A stretch of 64,000 bases of DNA, taken from contig NW_004451007.1 of the NCBI RefSeq assembly GCF_000321225.1, positions 499,944-563,943 on the forward strand, given 5' to 3'. Of the stretch, positions 13,030-24,642 are shown piece by piece. Made by a program: the position numbers and the translations under genes. Numbering within the stretch: the first letter of the stretch is position 1; every line of letters begins with the position of its first letter. Source of the DNA: Odobenus rosmarus divergens (Eukaryota > Chordata > Mammalia > Carnivora > Odobenidae). The notes under the pieces are model-generated. The model did no database searches, was not told where the DNA came from, and saw only the letters and a list, made by a program, of their open reading frames with translations.

Positions 13030-13260
13030 CTCCAAATAGCAAGATGGAGGAGGAGACCAGGAAAAAGTGATTGGAGAAAGAAAAGAAACATCAAAAGAGA
13101 ATGGTATCACTGAAACAAATTAAATAGGGTATTTCAAGAAGATAGAAGTGGTCATCTCTGTGAGATTCAGCTGAAATATCAAATAGGAGGATTGTTGAAA
13201 AAAGTAACATAAATTTACAACATGGAAGCAACTGGTGACCTTAGGAAGAACAGTGTCATT
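13030..13260 (-). mobile_element. L2 LINE fragment, antisense (probable)
   Basis: The plus-strand text 'ggaggagaccaggaaaaag' near 13048 and 'tatttcaagaagatagaag' near 13130 followed by 'tggtcatctctg' is the reverse of L2 ORF2 upstream of the reverse-transcriptase motif. The same antisense region is seen at 60-850. It is short and decayed, and the assignment is tentative. Confidence 0.5.
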
Positions 13261-13369
13261 AAAATATTGGAATTTAAAATGGACTTAGTATAAACGAGTT
13301 GTAGACCATGGTTGGACACCTAGAATTCCCAGTGAATTAACAAAGTGGAAAATGATGAAAACAGATAAC

Positions 13370-13930
13370 TCTTGTTCATTTAATAAGATGGTCACACAGA
13401 AAATCGACATATAAAATTTCATAGCTTTGTCACTCTGTAATGTCAATTAGAAAATAAAATGAAAAAGTCTAATAACAACTACCTAATTAACTGAGTATAA
13501 ACCTAGCAAGAAATATGCAATATATGTATAAAGAGATATATAAAACTTAACTGAAGGTCATAAAAGATGACTAGAACAAATGGGGCAAAATATATTCTTG
13601 GATGGGAATAATGTCATAAAGTTCTTAAGTCTCCTCAAATTTTTCTATAAGTTCAAAGCAATCTAACTCCATCTCCTAACAGGATTTTTTTTCTAACAAA
13701 GTGATTCTGAAGTACATCCGGAATATAAAATATGGAAAATAGCCATTACACATTTGAAATGGTACAATCATGAGGGACATGCCCCTAGCAGATATCAACT
13801 TATATTATAAAGCCACTATAATAAAAAATGGGTTTATTGGCAGAGGAATAATAAAATTGACCAGTGGAACATAATAAAGGCTCTGGGAAGAGACTTAATA
13901 TATCTGAGGAAATTAAATGTATGGTTAAGT
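13370..13930 (+). mobile_element. Old L1 ORF2 fragment (C-terminal part)
   Basis: The sequence follows L1 ORF2 downstream of the reverse transcriptase: 'attcttggatgggaataat' near 13592, 'caggattttttttctaac' near 13680, and 'gaccagtggaacataataa' near 13859. Frames are broken throughout. A further scrap of the same type ('taaacaaattccataaaag') continues near 14510. Confidence 0.75.
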
Positions 13931-15727
13931 GAGTCCTTCAAATCAGTGCTGAAAGGAAGGTGTGCCTGATGCCACTGGAGCACTGCCTTTCGTCTTCTTG
14001 GCCTGACCTCTGATTCCAGACCAATTCCTGGTGCATTGTTCTGCATAGGTTTTGACCTTCTTGATATTGGCTCCTTTTTGTAAGTGTGTGCTGAGTATCT
14101 CTTGTTTCCTCTCCTGAGTCTTATCTGATAGTCCTACTTGAGTTCAGTTGACCTTGATCCATGCCACATGAAGAGGGATGGGAACAAATGAATGAATGCT
14201 TCTCTTTTTTGAGTTTCCAGTGAATGGTTTTGAGTCACATGTTGCAAGGCGCCTGAGTACAACCCTCACTGAGTCACCTAGTCACCTCGTCACCTGAAGC
14301 TGTGGCACATTACATAATGCTTGAGTTGGCTTTCAGTCCTCTGTTGACCCCCATCCCTCACTCCTCCTTAAGCATATGCTCTCAAAACATAAGTAACCTC
14401 TGTCACAGGCTCTGGTTTGGGGGAGGAAACTAGACTAAATCAATTGGACTCTGCAACAAATGTTGAGACACTGTTCAATGAGAAAAAGAATAAAGATATA
14501 TCTCTACACATAAACAAATTCCATAAAAGACAAAAAGTTAAATGTAACAATAAAACCAAGGAAAATATGAATGTATTTGAAAACAATAAAAGTAGTAAGT
14601 GGATGCTCTTTCTACTTTTTTCTTGTGTATCTTTCAGCCTCTCTTTGTTATTTGTTCAATCATCCAGATATTTGTCAAAATGTCATGTTTGCTAAAGGTG
14701 CCTTCCCATTTTCAGTGTTGTTACAGATTTTTTCTCTTCTGTGCATCTTCCTTGTATTGTAGTTGGATTTTGGGTGGACATGGAAATAAATGCATGTATT
14801 TAGTCTGTCTCTGGATCTACAATATTTTCAATTTTGCATCAATTAATATAGTTGATTTTGCATTAACTTATATCTCTTGTTAATACCATAGAACTGCGTT
14901 AAAAAATAATTTGAGAGTCTCTGACAAGTAAAATTATATCAAACCATGATGATTTTTATTCACTAATTAAGCTATTCTCAATTGTCCTGTTGAGACAAAT
15001 GTCATCTGATGTTGCACTGTCTTTATCACAGCATTTTAGAGCTGAAAGGCCCTGTGAGATTGTTGAGGCCTTGGATATCCAGTGTATAGCTTGCTGACCA
15101 AATTAGTCTATGCTGTGCTTGCAGTGGCTTCCCTGAGCATCTTCCTATTTTTAAAAAATACATGAATTAGCATTCATGTGCTAGTAGGCTAGGAATTCCT
15201 AACCATCTACCTATATCAACCATTTAAAATTGCCTAATGTGACACTGAATTAAATAGTAAGTAGTAATTGTTATGTGCTTTAGTTTAATTTAATAGAATT
15301 TTATGAAGAATTTATGAAAAAAATAAGTAGGCATACAAAATCTTCCATATGCATTTCGCTGATCTTTTAACTGTATGTATTATGTCTATGCTAAGCATAT
15401 ATACTCTATGTTCATCATTATATAAGTTATAATATGATATGCCTTTATATAGATAACTGTTCAAATGCTCACCATCAAGCATTTTATGTTTTTAATAATC
15501 CAAACCCTTCATTTAAAATATGTCTACATTGTGGCCTTGAGAGCAAAAGATTTTTCCCAGATCTCACTTATAGACCTGTTCTGAAGTCTCCATATTCTAA
15601 TTTAAAAAAAATCAATTACAAAATTTGATTTCTTTGCTTTATTTATCCAGAGGTAGATAATTTTTAGTGTCCAGTGTGTGGTATTTTATTAAATAGGGAC
15701 ACTCATAGGACAATTTAGGCTACATAA
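13931..15727. other. Noncoding DNA with a small L1 scrap
   Basis: Positions 14420-14600 hold a decayed L1 ORF2 piece. A three-fold 9-base repeat (GTCACCT plus two bases) is at 14273-14296. Around 15030-15060, 'cattttagagctgaaaggc' resembles a motif of old SINE-like repeats, but too little remains. Overlapping ORFs of 63-94 codons at 14417-14883 are Ser/Phe/Cys-rich and unconvincing. Confidence 0.5.
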
Positions 15728-17600
15728 TTTTTACAAAAATTTTTATTGCAAAATAATTACAGATTAAAAAGAATTTGCAAGGATAGTACAGACGGGTACT
15801 CTGTGCCCTTTACTCCATTTCCTCCAATGGCTACTTCTTACATAACTAGAGTACGATATCAAAACCAGGAAATTGACATTCGTAAATTGTGTGTTCATAA
15901 TTCTATGTCATTTGATCAGATGTGCAATTTGGTATAACTACCACTGCAATCAAGGCAGAGAACTATTCCTTCACCACAAAGGTCTTCTGTGTGTTACCCC
16001 TTTACACTCATCCCCCTTCCTCACCTCTCCATCTTCCTCTGATCATCCCTAACCCCTATGCCCACTAATCTGTACTCCATAGCCATAATTTTATCATTTT
16101 AAGAATGTTATTCAAATGGAATCATACAAGACATGACCTTTTGAGATTGGCTTTTTAACTTCAGTGTGTACTTGAGAACCATCAAAGTTGTTGCATGTAT
16201 CAATAGTTCTTTTTATTTGTTTTGTATTGCTTTGTATGGTTCATCTTTCTATCCCATTGTATGGTTGTACCACTGTTCATTTAACCATTCATCCATTGAA
16301 AGACATTTTGGTTATTCCAGTTTTTGGCTATTGCAAATAAAGCTGGTATGAAAAATCATGGATGGGTTTTGTGTGGATATATGTTTTTATTGTCTGGGAT
16401 AAATGTCAGGAGTAAGATATGTATGTTATATGAATGTTTCATTTTTGTTTTTTAAAAAGAAACCTTCTGTTTCCATTTTACATCCCCACAAGCAATGTAT
16501 GAGAAATTCAGTTTCTCAGAATCCTTGCCAATATTTGGTATTGTCACTATTTTTTATTTTACTTGTTTTGATAAGTGTGTATCTCATTGTAGTCATAACT
16601 CATATTGCATTTCCCTGATGGCTAGCAATGTAGAACATTTTTTTTTTGTGCTCATTTGCTATCCATAGATCCTCTCCTGGGAAATGTTTCTTTATATCTT
16701 TTGCCCATTTTGTAATTGGATTGTTTATTTTTATTTACTGTTGAGTTTTGAGAGTCCTTTATGAATTCTAGATATGAATCCTTTGTCAGATGTAGTTTAT
16801 CAATATTTTCTCCTAGTATGCGGTTTCTTACAAACTATATCTTTCACTCCTTTAACAAAGCAAAAGATTTTAATTTTGATACTGTCCAATTTACCAATGT
16901 TTCCTGTTATGGATCATGATTTTTGTATAAAGTCTAAGAATTCCTCACTAAGGCCTAGGTCCTGAAGATTTTCTCTCATATCTTTTATTCTAAAAGTTTT
17001 AAAGTTTTATGTTTAATATATAAATCTACGATCTATCCAGGTTAATCTTTGTGTAAGGTGTGAGTGTTAGATTGAGGGTTATATTTTTGGCTATCCCACA
17101 CAGTCCTGATTAGTGTAGTTAAATAAGTCATGAGACTGGGTGAACCAACTGTTAGCATTTTATTTTTCTCTTTCAAAATTATTTTAGCTATTCTGTTTCT
17201 TCGTATTTTCATATGAATTTTAGAATAATCTTGCATATATCTAGAAAACCTTGCTGATATTTTGATCAAAATTGAGGTAAACCTGTTTATCTAATTGGCG
17301 AGAATTGATATCTTTGCTATATTGAGTCTTTCAATCTATAAACATGTTCTGTCTTTCCATTTATTTAAATCTTTGATTTCATTCATTAAAATTTTGTTGT
17401 TTTCAGCATATAGTCCTGTTGATGTTCTGTTTGATATACACCTATTTGTTTCTCTCTCTCTTTTTTAAGCTGTTGTGTCATTTTTTTTTTTTTTTGGTTT
17501 CCATGTGTTCATTGTTAATAAATAGACACAATTGATATTTGTATGTTGATTTTATACATTAACATGTAATATTGTTAATTTCACTTATTAGTTCAGTTTT
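15728..17600 (-). mobile_element. Old L1 (L1M type), minus strand, 3' UTR plus ORF2 end
   Basis: The plus strand begins with the reversed 3' end ('tttttattgcaaaataat' near 15740), the reversed 3' UTR ('aaaccaggaaattgacatt' near 15861), then the reversed ORF2 C-terminus. 'catttaaccattcatccat' near 16278 and 'tcatttgctatccatagat' near 16652 are L1 landmarks, continuing to the reverse-transcriptase part near 17300-17400. It is 5'-truncated and full of stops. The nearby ORFs of 61-71 codons are antisense translation of this element. Confidence 0.85.
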
Positions 17601-17604
17601 TTTA

Positions 17605-19045
17605 AGCCTCATGATAATCACCAAGGAAAAACCTATAGTAGATACACACACATGCACACACACACACAGAATCAAAGCATACCACGTGGACAATCATCAA
17701 ATCACAGAGGAATACAGCAAGAGAGAGAGAATGAAAAAAGAAACTGAAAAATGGTCAGAAAACAATTAGTAAGGTGGCAATACTAAGTCCTTACCATTAA
17801 ATGTAGGTAGATTAAATTTTCCAATCAAAAGATACAGAGTGGATGAATGGATAAAAAATAAGAGCCAGCTATTTGCTGCTTCCAAGAGACTCACTTCAGC
17901 TTTAAAGACACAAAATAGGTTGAAAGTGAAGGGATGGAAAAAGATACCCCATATTCAAAGTAGACTTTAAGTAAAAAACTGTAACAAGAGACAAAGAAGG
18001 TCTTATATAGTGATAATAGGGTAAATTCATCAAGAGGATCTAACAATTACACATATATATGTACATAGCATTGGAACATGTAAATATCTTAAGCAAATAT
18101 TAACAGATCAGAAGTAAGAAATAAATAGTAATACAGTAATAGAAGAGGACTTCAATACCCCACTTCAATAATGGACAGATCATCAAGACAGAAAATCAAT
18201 AAGGAAACATTGGATTTCAACTGTAATTTACACCAAATGGACCTAACAGACATAAACAGAACATTCCATTAAACAGCAGCAGAATACACAGTCTTCTCAA
18301 GCCCATATGGAATGGTCTCCAGAGTGGATCATACCTTAGGTCTTAAAGCAAGTCTTAACAAATTTAAGAAGATTGGGATAGTATCAAGGTCTTTATTGAC
18401 TATAATGGTATAAAACCAGAAATCAATAGTAGGAGGAAAAATGGAAATTTCACAAATATATGGAAATTAAGCAATATGCTCCTGAGCAATCAATGAATCA
18501 AGAAAAAAAAATCAAAATGGAAAAATAAAAAAAAATGAAAATGGAAACACAACCTATTAAAACCCATAGTATGTATCAAAAGCAGTTCCAAAAGAGTTTA
18601 TAGAATAAACACCAATACTAAGAAAAAAGAAAAATCTCACATAAATGATCTAACTTTCTACCTCAAGGACTAAAAAAGGGAAAACAAACCAAGCCCAAAG
18701 TTAGCAGAAAGAAGGAAAAAACAAGTATCAAAGAGTACAAACTTTCATTTATGAAATGAAATTCTGGAGATCTAAGGTACAGCATGGTGACTATAGTTAA
18801 TAATAGTGTCTTGTATACTTGAAATTTGCCAGGAGAGTATATCTTAAGTTCTCACCACACACATACAGAACAGTAACTATGTGAGGTGATGCACATGTTA
18901 ATGACCTTGATTGTGGTAATCATTTTACAGTGTGTACTTATCAAATCATCATGTTATACACTTTAAATATATATAATTTTATTTGCCAATTAAACCACAA
19001 TGAATCTGGGGAAAACATTTTAAAAATTATAAAATAAATAAAATT
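17605..19045 (+). mobile_element. Old L1 (L1M type), plus strand, ORF2 endonuclease part joined to 3' UTR
   Basis: It starts with 'aagcctcatgataatcacc' at 17604 (the L1 stretch before ORF2) and continues through the endonuclease region ('gcttccaagagactcactt' near 17878, 'cagcagcagaatacacag' near 18275). Near 18740 it jumps to an L1M 3' UTR ('tacagcatggtgactatag' near 18779) and ends about 19040 after 'caattaaaccacaatgaat'. The reverse-transcriptase portion is missing, so this is an internal deletion or two overlapping insertions. A CA run at 17644-17668 lies inside. Confidence 0.85.
17641..17668. repeat. (CA)n microsatellite within L1
   Basis: A short imperfect CA run interrupted by ATG, inside the L1 segment just upstream of the endonuclease region. 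The L1 consensus has only an A-rich stretch here, so the array is secondary. Confidence 0.85.
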
Positions 19046-19213
19046 TATATTTGGTTCTTTTTGTCTTTTTGTTTCTTTGCCACAGCTTTCTTTTTTCCAT
19101 ATATATTAAACATATCTGTAATTGATTATTGATGCATTTATGATAGCAACTTTAAAATTCTTATTGCATAATTCATAATCTGCATCATCGTGGTTTTAGA
19201 GCTGTTGAATAGG

Positions 19214-19305
19214 TTTTTTTTTTTTTTTTTTTTTCGTGTAGGAAAAGGAAGTAGAGAGATAAACCCTTTGGGTTTTTTGGTGGTTGTTTTTTTTTTTTTT
19301 TTTTT
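19214..19305. repeat. Two poly-T tracts
   Basis: Runs of 21 T (19214-19234) and 19 T (19287-19305) lie about 50 bp apart within the antisense L1 3' UTR. Both are length-unstable homopolymers and may be miscounted in any assembly. Confidence 0.85.
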
Positions 19306-19347
19306 ATCCAGATGGAGATTTTCCTGGTTCTGGGTATGACAAGTAAT

Positions 19348-19562
19348 TTTTGACTGAGTGGGGATGCGTGGGTGGCTCAGTCAGTTAAGCGTCTGCCTTT
19401 GGCTCAGGTCATGATCCCAGGATCCTGGGATCGAGTGCCGCATCGGGCTTTTCTGCTCTGCGGGGAGCCTGCTTCTCCCTCTGCCTGCCACTCCCTCTGC
19501 TTGTGTTCTCATTCTGTCAAATAAATAAAAAAATAAAAAATTAAAAAAATTTTGACTGAGTG
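19348..19562 (+). mobile_element. CAN SINE (SINEC) nested in old L1, 13-bp target duplication
   Basis: The body is 19361-19549 with head GGGATGCGTGGGTGGCTCAG, box 'caggtcatgatcccagg', CT-rich body and an AAATAAATAAAAAAATAAAAAATT tail. TTTTGACTGAGTG flanks it at 19348-19360 and 19550-19562. The L1 text continues across the repeat, so the SINE is younger than the L1. Confidence 0.95.
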
Positions 19563-20420
19563 CTGGACATCTTGGGGGTTATGTTGTGTGACTGACTCTA
19601 TTATAGCAGACTTTTTCTGGCACTGCTCAAGGGGGGAAGAAGGATGTTATCTCTTTCCTAACACGTGAAAGTGGAGGTCTAGGTTCCTTATTTAACTTTC
19701 ATTTATAACCAGGGGAGGAGAAATCTCTTACATATTGCAGGGTGCTATGGTTGTTCAGAGCTTCCACTAGGTCTGTTGATATCATGCTGATTGAGAGGCA
19801 CATGGGTGCCTTGTTTTTGTTCCCCATGTAGCCCCCCATGACACTGGTTGGGGGTGGCCTCTTTCCTGCTGGGTGGTAATAAAAGTCCAAACTCTCCATT
19901 ACTTTTTCTCTGATGCCACCTTAGCATGCAAGGGATGGGACACCTCACTACCATCAGGTGGGGATAGAAGTCCAGACTCTCCATGTGGTTTCCAATGACA
20001 CCATGGATTTGGCACGTCATTACTACTCAGTGGGAATGAAAGTCCCAATCTTTACTTGGCCTTTGCTGACACCACCACAGCAGGGGAATTATGATGCTTC
20101 ATTATAACCTGGAGAAGGAGAGGTCTAGTCTAGTGTCAGGTGGGGTGGAAGCAGAGTATTTCTATGGTATTTGGCTGGAATAAGATAATTATTGTCTAAA
20201 AGTTTTCTGTTTTTCTAAGCTACCTGTTTACTGGTCCCTTGAATAGTGAGAGCAGGTTTTCCTGGGGCTCCTTTCTGTCTATGCTTATTGGAGTTTCCAG
20301 GTGCCCATTTCTCCAGCACCTAGTCTTAGATATATGAGGCAAAAAGAAAATGAAAATGTACTGCTATGTTGTTCTTTGAGTACCCAGGTTCTTAGCTGGT
20401 CTACCTTTTTCTCTTCATTT

Positions 20421-21094
20421 TTCAGAATCTTCATATGTCTGTTTTATATATAACGTCCGGGGCTTTTAAAAGGAAGCAGAAGTCTTACATGATTTATTTG
20501 AAGTAACAATTCAGAAAATAATAGGAACACAGTACTGATCATTTCTGTCACTTAAAATGTTTTAGCTCTTTTTCTTTGCTAATACTGTTGCCCAAGTAAT
20601 TACAAAGAGAAGGAAAAAAAAAAGACAAAAAAAAAAAAACCCGAAAACAAAAAAACCAAAAAAACGAGCAGAAGCCAAACTGAAATTTCCAACAACTTTT
20701 TTGTTTAAATGTATTAATAGCCTCTGATAAGCATTGTTTATGGACTGAGCCGACAGGAATTCCCACCCTTTTCTTATTGGTTAGAAATATAGAAACTCAC
20801 TTTTACATCCTTTTCTATGGCTCAGTTCTGGCTAATGTGACATAAATCTTGATGGGACCTTCTGGGAAAGCTTGTTTTCTTGCTAATAGAGGCCAGATAT
20901 AGCTACTTCTACCTATTTTTCCCTCCCCTCCTCCTTTCTTCCCTCCCTCCCTCACTCCCTTCTTAGTTCCTTCCTTCTTTTATTCCTTCATTCCTTCCCT
21001 CCTTCTTCTTTCTCTGATAGGGAGGGATCAGCCGTAGCTACCATCTTGCAACCTCAGGGAAAGGTTGAAAAATTACAGAAATTCCATACCTTAT
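20421..21094. other. Noncoding DNA with A-rich and CT-rich patches
   Basis: No gene. A broken poly-A stretch (20610-20662) gives a Phe-rich minus-strand ORF that is an artefact. It is followed by the pyrimidine tract listed separately. Confidence 0.6.
20915..21016. repeat. Polypyrimidine (CCTT)n-like tract
   Basis: About 100 bases of almost pure C and T on the plus strand, made of imperfect CCCT, TTCC and TTCT units. Mirror-like purine/pyrimidine tracts of this kind can form triplex DNA. Whether this one does is not shown. Confidence 0.85.
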
Positions 21095-21325
21095 GTCAGT
21101 AATTTATAAGCTTTTTCTGTAAAATCCAAGATAATAAATATTTTAGGTTTTGTGGGCTATGCCACCTCTGTCACACATATCAATTCTCCGGTTCTATCAT
21201 GAAAGCATCCATACACAATATTTGAATGAATGGATATGGCTGTGTTCCAATAAAACTTTATTTACTAAAATATATGGTGAACCAAATTTGGCCAATGGGA
21301 TGTAGTTTTCCAATCCTTGCTTTAT
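21095..21325 (+). mobile_element. hAT-type nonautonomous DNA transposon (MER family)
   Basis: Landmarks are 'gctttttctgtaaaatcca' near 21111, 'aatattttaggttttgtgg' near 21137, 'tggctgtgttccaataaaa' near 21237 and 'ccaaatttggccaatggg' near 21282. This is the layout of a well-known Charlie-related MER element that encodes nothing. The exact subfamily number is left open. Confidence 0.7.
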
Positions 21326-22029
21326 ATCATTCAGCAGTTGAACAACTGTCAGTAACTACGTAAGTCTAGATTTCTTGTTATGGGAGAAAAATTAAGCTGT
21401 ATTTGTTTAAGTAATTGTAGTTGGGCTTTTTATTTTTTTACTTTAGATGAACATATTGCTGATCCAAAGCCTATATGCAATATCTTCAAATTTCCCACTA
21501 GAGTTCTTGTGAAGATAAGAAAATATTGAAATTCACAGCACAGAAAATTAAAAGCAACATTTCCAAAGCATTGCATTAAACAAATGATGGCCCACTTAGG
21601 CATTTTTCACTTCAAGAAAATAGCAGCATGTCTCAGCAATAAGATAGAAGGATATTTTGTCCTCATCTGTCCCTCTTTCCCTGTCCCAAGTAATCTAAGT
21701 AATTCATAAAACCAGACCACTATAATTTTGTAACATGGATACACTAACCATGATAGTTTGAGTTCTCTTTCTGTCTCTGCTTTCTCCCACCCAGAAACAC
21801 ACAGACAGGAAATTTTCCAGTGGAAAATTATAACTTTCAGAAAGTAATGGGACAACAAATGAAGTGATGTTGAAGGTTTCTGGAAGAAGGCTTAGTGTTT
21901 GCTTCTTCCATTCTGGGGATGGAGTGCAGTTTCTAAATGTATTGAGCTCTAATCAAAGACAATAGCATTACCCAAACTGTGAGATGGAGCTTTACAATAA
22001 TCAAGTGAGCAAACACATTTTTAAGGATC
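21326..22029. other. Noncoding DNA, nothing recognised
   Basis: Single-copy-looking AT-rich sequence with no gene or element. An 83-codon ORF on the minus strand (21607-21858) lacks any recognisable motif. Confidence 0.6.
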
Positions 22030-22670
22030 TAATAATAGTTAATGTTGGTAAGGTTATAGTAAGATTGCCACATTGCTTCTAGAAGTGTAAATTGGCATCA
22101 TTTAAAAAAACTTGGTGATAAGTATCAAAATTTTGAAAGAGTCCACAGGCTTCAATCCATTTATTCTGCTTGTAGGAAACTTACTTATGGAAATTATCAC
22201 TGTGCAAACAAAGCTTTAAGTATAAAGAGTCTGTAACAGGAGTTTCAACATTAAAAACTTGGAAATTATATATTCAACAATAAACAAATGGCTAAATTAA
22301 GTACTATATATACATGAAAAGGAATTTCTTGAGACCACTCAAAAAGTTTCAGCAACGAAGGGAATGCTTAAAGTATGATGTTAAATTGAAAAAGCAAAAC
22401 ATAGGTCTGTGGTAGGAAGATGTTCTGCTTTTGCATTAACATTTTTGTGTGTTCTTGCCCTAACTTTTGTGTTTGTTCTACTGTGATCACACTGTCAGAC
22501 TCATTCTGTCTCTATTTTTCTACGTATTTTTTTAATAGACACCCATGTACCTATCTACACAAAAGAAGGATGAGAAGGAATTGCAACCATGTGTTAGCAG
22601 AGTCCGCTGTTGGGATTTCACATGGTCTTCATTTCTTTCCTTAGGATTTTTGTTTTCTTAATTTCAGGTA
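22030..22670 (+). mobile_element. Old L1 (L1ME/HAL1-like) 3' end
   Basis: The text follows the end of L1 ORF2 and its 3' UTR: 'agaagtgtaaattggcatc' near 22081, 'caacaataaacaaatggct' near 22276, 'atgatgttaaattgaaaaa' near 22375, and a 3' UTR-like 'aaagaaggatgagaaggaa' near 22562. About 130 bp near 22420-22545 does not fit and may be an insertion or strong divergence. Confidence 0.65.
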
Positions 22671-23189
22671 ATGAGCAGACATCAGGAAAATAATTTTAAA
22701 TTAAATGAGAGGCACAACTTAAAAGAGATTCTGCACATATGACAAAATACAGCTTGTTAGCCATTAATAAGTTTCCAGTCTATTTATATGTCTCATAGAG
22801 AGCTAAGCATTTTTATTCACAGAGAACAAGTTCTTGGTTTGTATTCTGCTACCTTAGAACTTTTCTTTTAATTCAACATCTCCTCTCTGATTTTAAGGTC
22901 AGAGGAGGGGGAAGTGAGAAAAGCTTCCCCTTGATATAACTTTCTCTCCGTCAAGTTTTAAAAATATCCCAATATCATCCATAATAGATGAGTTCTTTAG
23001 AATCACACATACTGAAGTGTTGCTTCACACTCTAGCCCATTACTTCCCCCAAATAAGTTCATGAATAGATCCATAGAATAGGAGTTAAAACCTAAATAGA
23101 TTTCAAAGAATAGGATTTAAAAACCTTAGGTCTGCCATCTTTGGAAGTAATACATTCATGTATTCATGCATTCCTTCATTAATTAAAAA
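22671..23189. other. Noncoding DNA, nothing recognised
   Basis: No gene or repeat identified. Confidence 0.55.
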
Positions 23190-24475
23190 ATATTATTTAA
23201 CAATAATGTCTTAGATATGACACCAAAGGCACAGGCAACAAATAAAAATAGACAAATTTGACTTCGAGAAAATTTTAAAAATTATGCATCAAAAGAGTAA
23301 AAAGGCAGCCCACAGAATCAGAAAATATCCTTGCAAATCATATACCTGATAGGGACTAATATCCAGAATATATAAAGAACTTCTAAATTGTTTTAACAAC
23401 AAAATCCCAAACAACCAATTTAAAAATGGGGAAAAGACTTGAATAGACATTTCTCCAAAGATATACATATGCCCAATAACCACATGGACAAATGCTTGGG
23501 ATCAATATATTAGGGAAATGTAAACCAAAACTGCAATGAGACATTACCCATTAGGAAGCCTACTCTCAAAAATCCCCAGAAAATAATGTGTTGGTGAGGA
23601 TGTAGAGAAATTGGAAGCCTTGTGAATTAGTGGTGAGAATGTAAATTGGTGCAACTACTACAGAAAACAGTATTGTGATTCCTCAAAAAATTAGAAATAG
23701 AATTACTATGTGATCCAGCATTTCCACTTCTGGGTATATATCCCCCAAAATTGAAAGCAGCATCTCAAAAAGATATCTGTATATCCATGTACATAGCAGC
23801 ATTATTCATAATAGCTAAAATGTAGAAGCAACCCAGAGTGTTCATTGGTGGGTAAATGGGTAAACAAAATGTGGTGTATATGTGCAGTGGAATATTATTC
23901 AGTCTTGAAAAGGAAGGGAATTCTGACACATGCTACAGCATGGAAGAACCTTGAGGACATGGTTAAGAGAAATGTGCTAGTCACAAAAAGACAAATAGTA
24001 TGTGATTCCACTTATACAAGGTACTTAAGAGTAGTCAAAATCAAAATCATAGAGACAGAAAGTAGAATGGTTGTTGCCCGAGGCAGGCTGGAGGCAGGAA
24101 TGGGCACCTTTGTTGAATGGGTGTATAGTTTTAGTTTTACAAGATGAGAAAATGACATGGAAGGTGGTGATAGTTGTACAATACTGTGAATGAATTTAAT
24201 AACATTGAACTGTACACTTAAAAATGGTTACGATGGTTGGGGCGTCTGGGTGGCTCAGTCAGAGTAAAAGACTCTCGGTCAGATTGTGAGATCGAGTCCT
24301 GTGGTAGGCTGCACACTGAACACAGAGTCGGCTTGAGAGATTCTCTCCCTTCCCCCCTGTTAGTTTCCCCACTCATGCTCTCTCTCTCTCAAATAAATAA
24401 ATAAAAATATTTTAAAAATTGTTAAGATGGTTGAATTTTATGCTTTGTATGTTTTTATCACAATAAAAAATAACA
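23190..24475 (+). mobile_element. L1 (L1MA-like) 3' end, interrupted by a SINE
   Basis: It contains the ORF2 C-terminal region ('ggcacaggcaacaaataaa' near 23229, 'gaatggaatattattcag'-type text near 23886, 'atggttaagagaaatgtgc' near 23959). The classic L1M 3' UTR follows ('acattgaactgtacactta' near 24202). The 3' end resumes after the SINE with 'gaattttatgctttgtatg' and 'atcacaataaa' near 24467. The 100-codon ORF at 23845-24147 is a remnant of this element. Confidence 0.88.
24221..24433 (+). mobile_element. CAN SINE (SINEC) nested in L1 3' UTR, 19-bp target duplication
   Basis: The body is 24240-24414, with head GGGGCGTCTGGGTGGCTCAG and tail AAATAAATAAATAAAAAT. The head-to-middle segment is shorter and more diverged than in its neighbours: the GGTCATGATCC box is replaced by 'cggtcagattgtgagatcg'. 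Direct repeats at 24221-24239 and 24415-24433 match at 17 of 19 positions and are the L1 text itself, which dates the SINE after the L1. Confidence 0.93.
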
Positions 24476-24642
24476 GGGAAAAAATGCTAACACCTTCAGA
24501 GAAAGATCCAAATGAATATATGTTCAAACCTCTATAATACAAAATCTCAATAATACAAAACTAGGAAAAATGAACAATTTTGATTAAGCCAATCTTTAAT
24601 AAAAAATAAAACATTTCAGTAACTTATTATAAGATCATCTAA

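Larger units (their letters stand above)
19050..20420 (-). mobile_element. Old L1 3' UTR (L1ME/L1MC type), minus strand, with tandem subrepeats
   Basis: On the plus strand it shows the reversed 3' UTR of an old L1: 'attttcctggttctgggta' near 19318, 'tatgttgtgtgactgactc' near 19580, and 'cttagatatatgaggcaaa' near 20325. Between about 19665 and 20130 a GC-richer degenerate tandem repeat appears. Units are spaced 72-85 bp, anchored at 19883, 19968 and 20040 by 'aagtcc' followed by a CTCTCC-like motif. The minus-strand ORF at 19745-20020 therefore has a repeated H/N-E-S/G motif, but it is not a gene. A CAN SINE is inserted at 19361-19549. Confidence 0.75.

Noticed and set aside
14273..14296. Three 9-base GTCACCT-containing units in tandem
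   Set aside because: Too short to be distinguished from chance slippage; no larger array.
23845..24147. 100-codon ORF
   Set aside because: It is the end of L1 ORF2 and 3' UTR of an inactive element.
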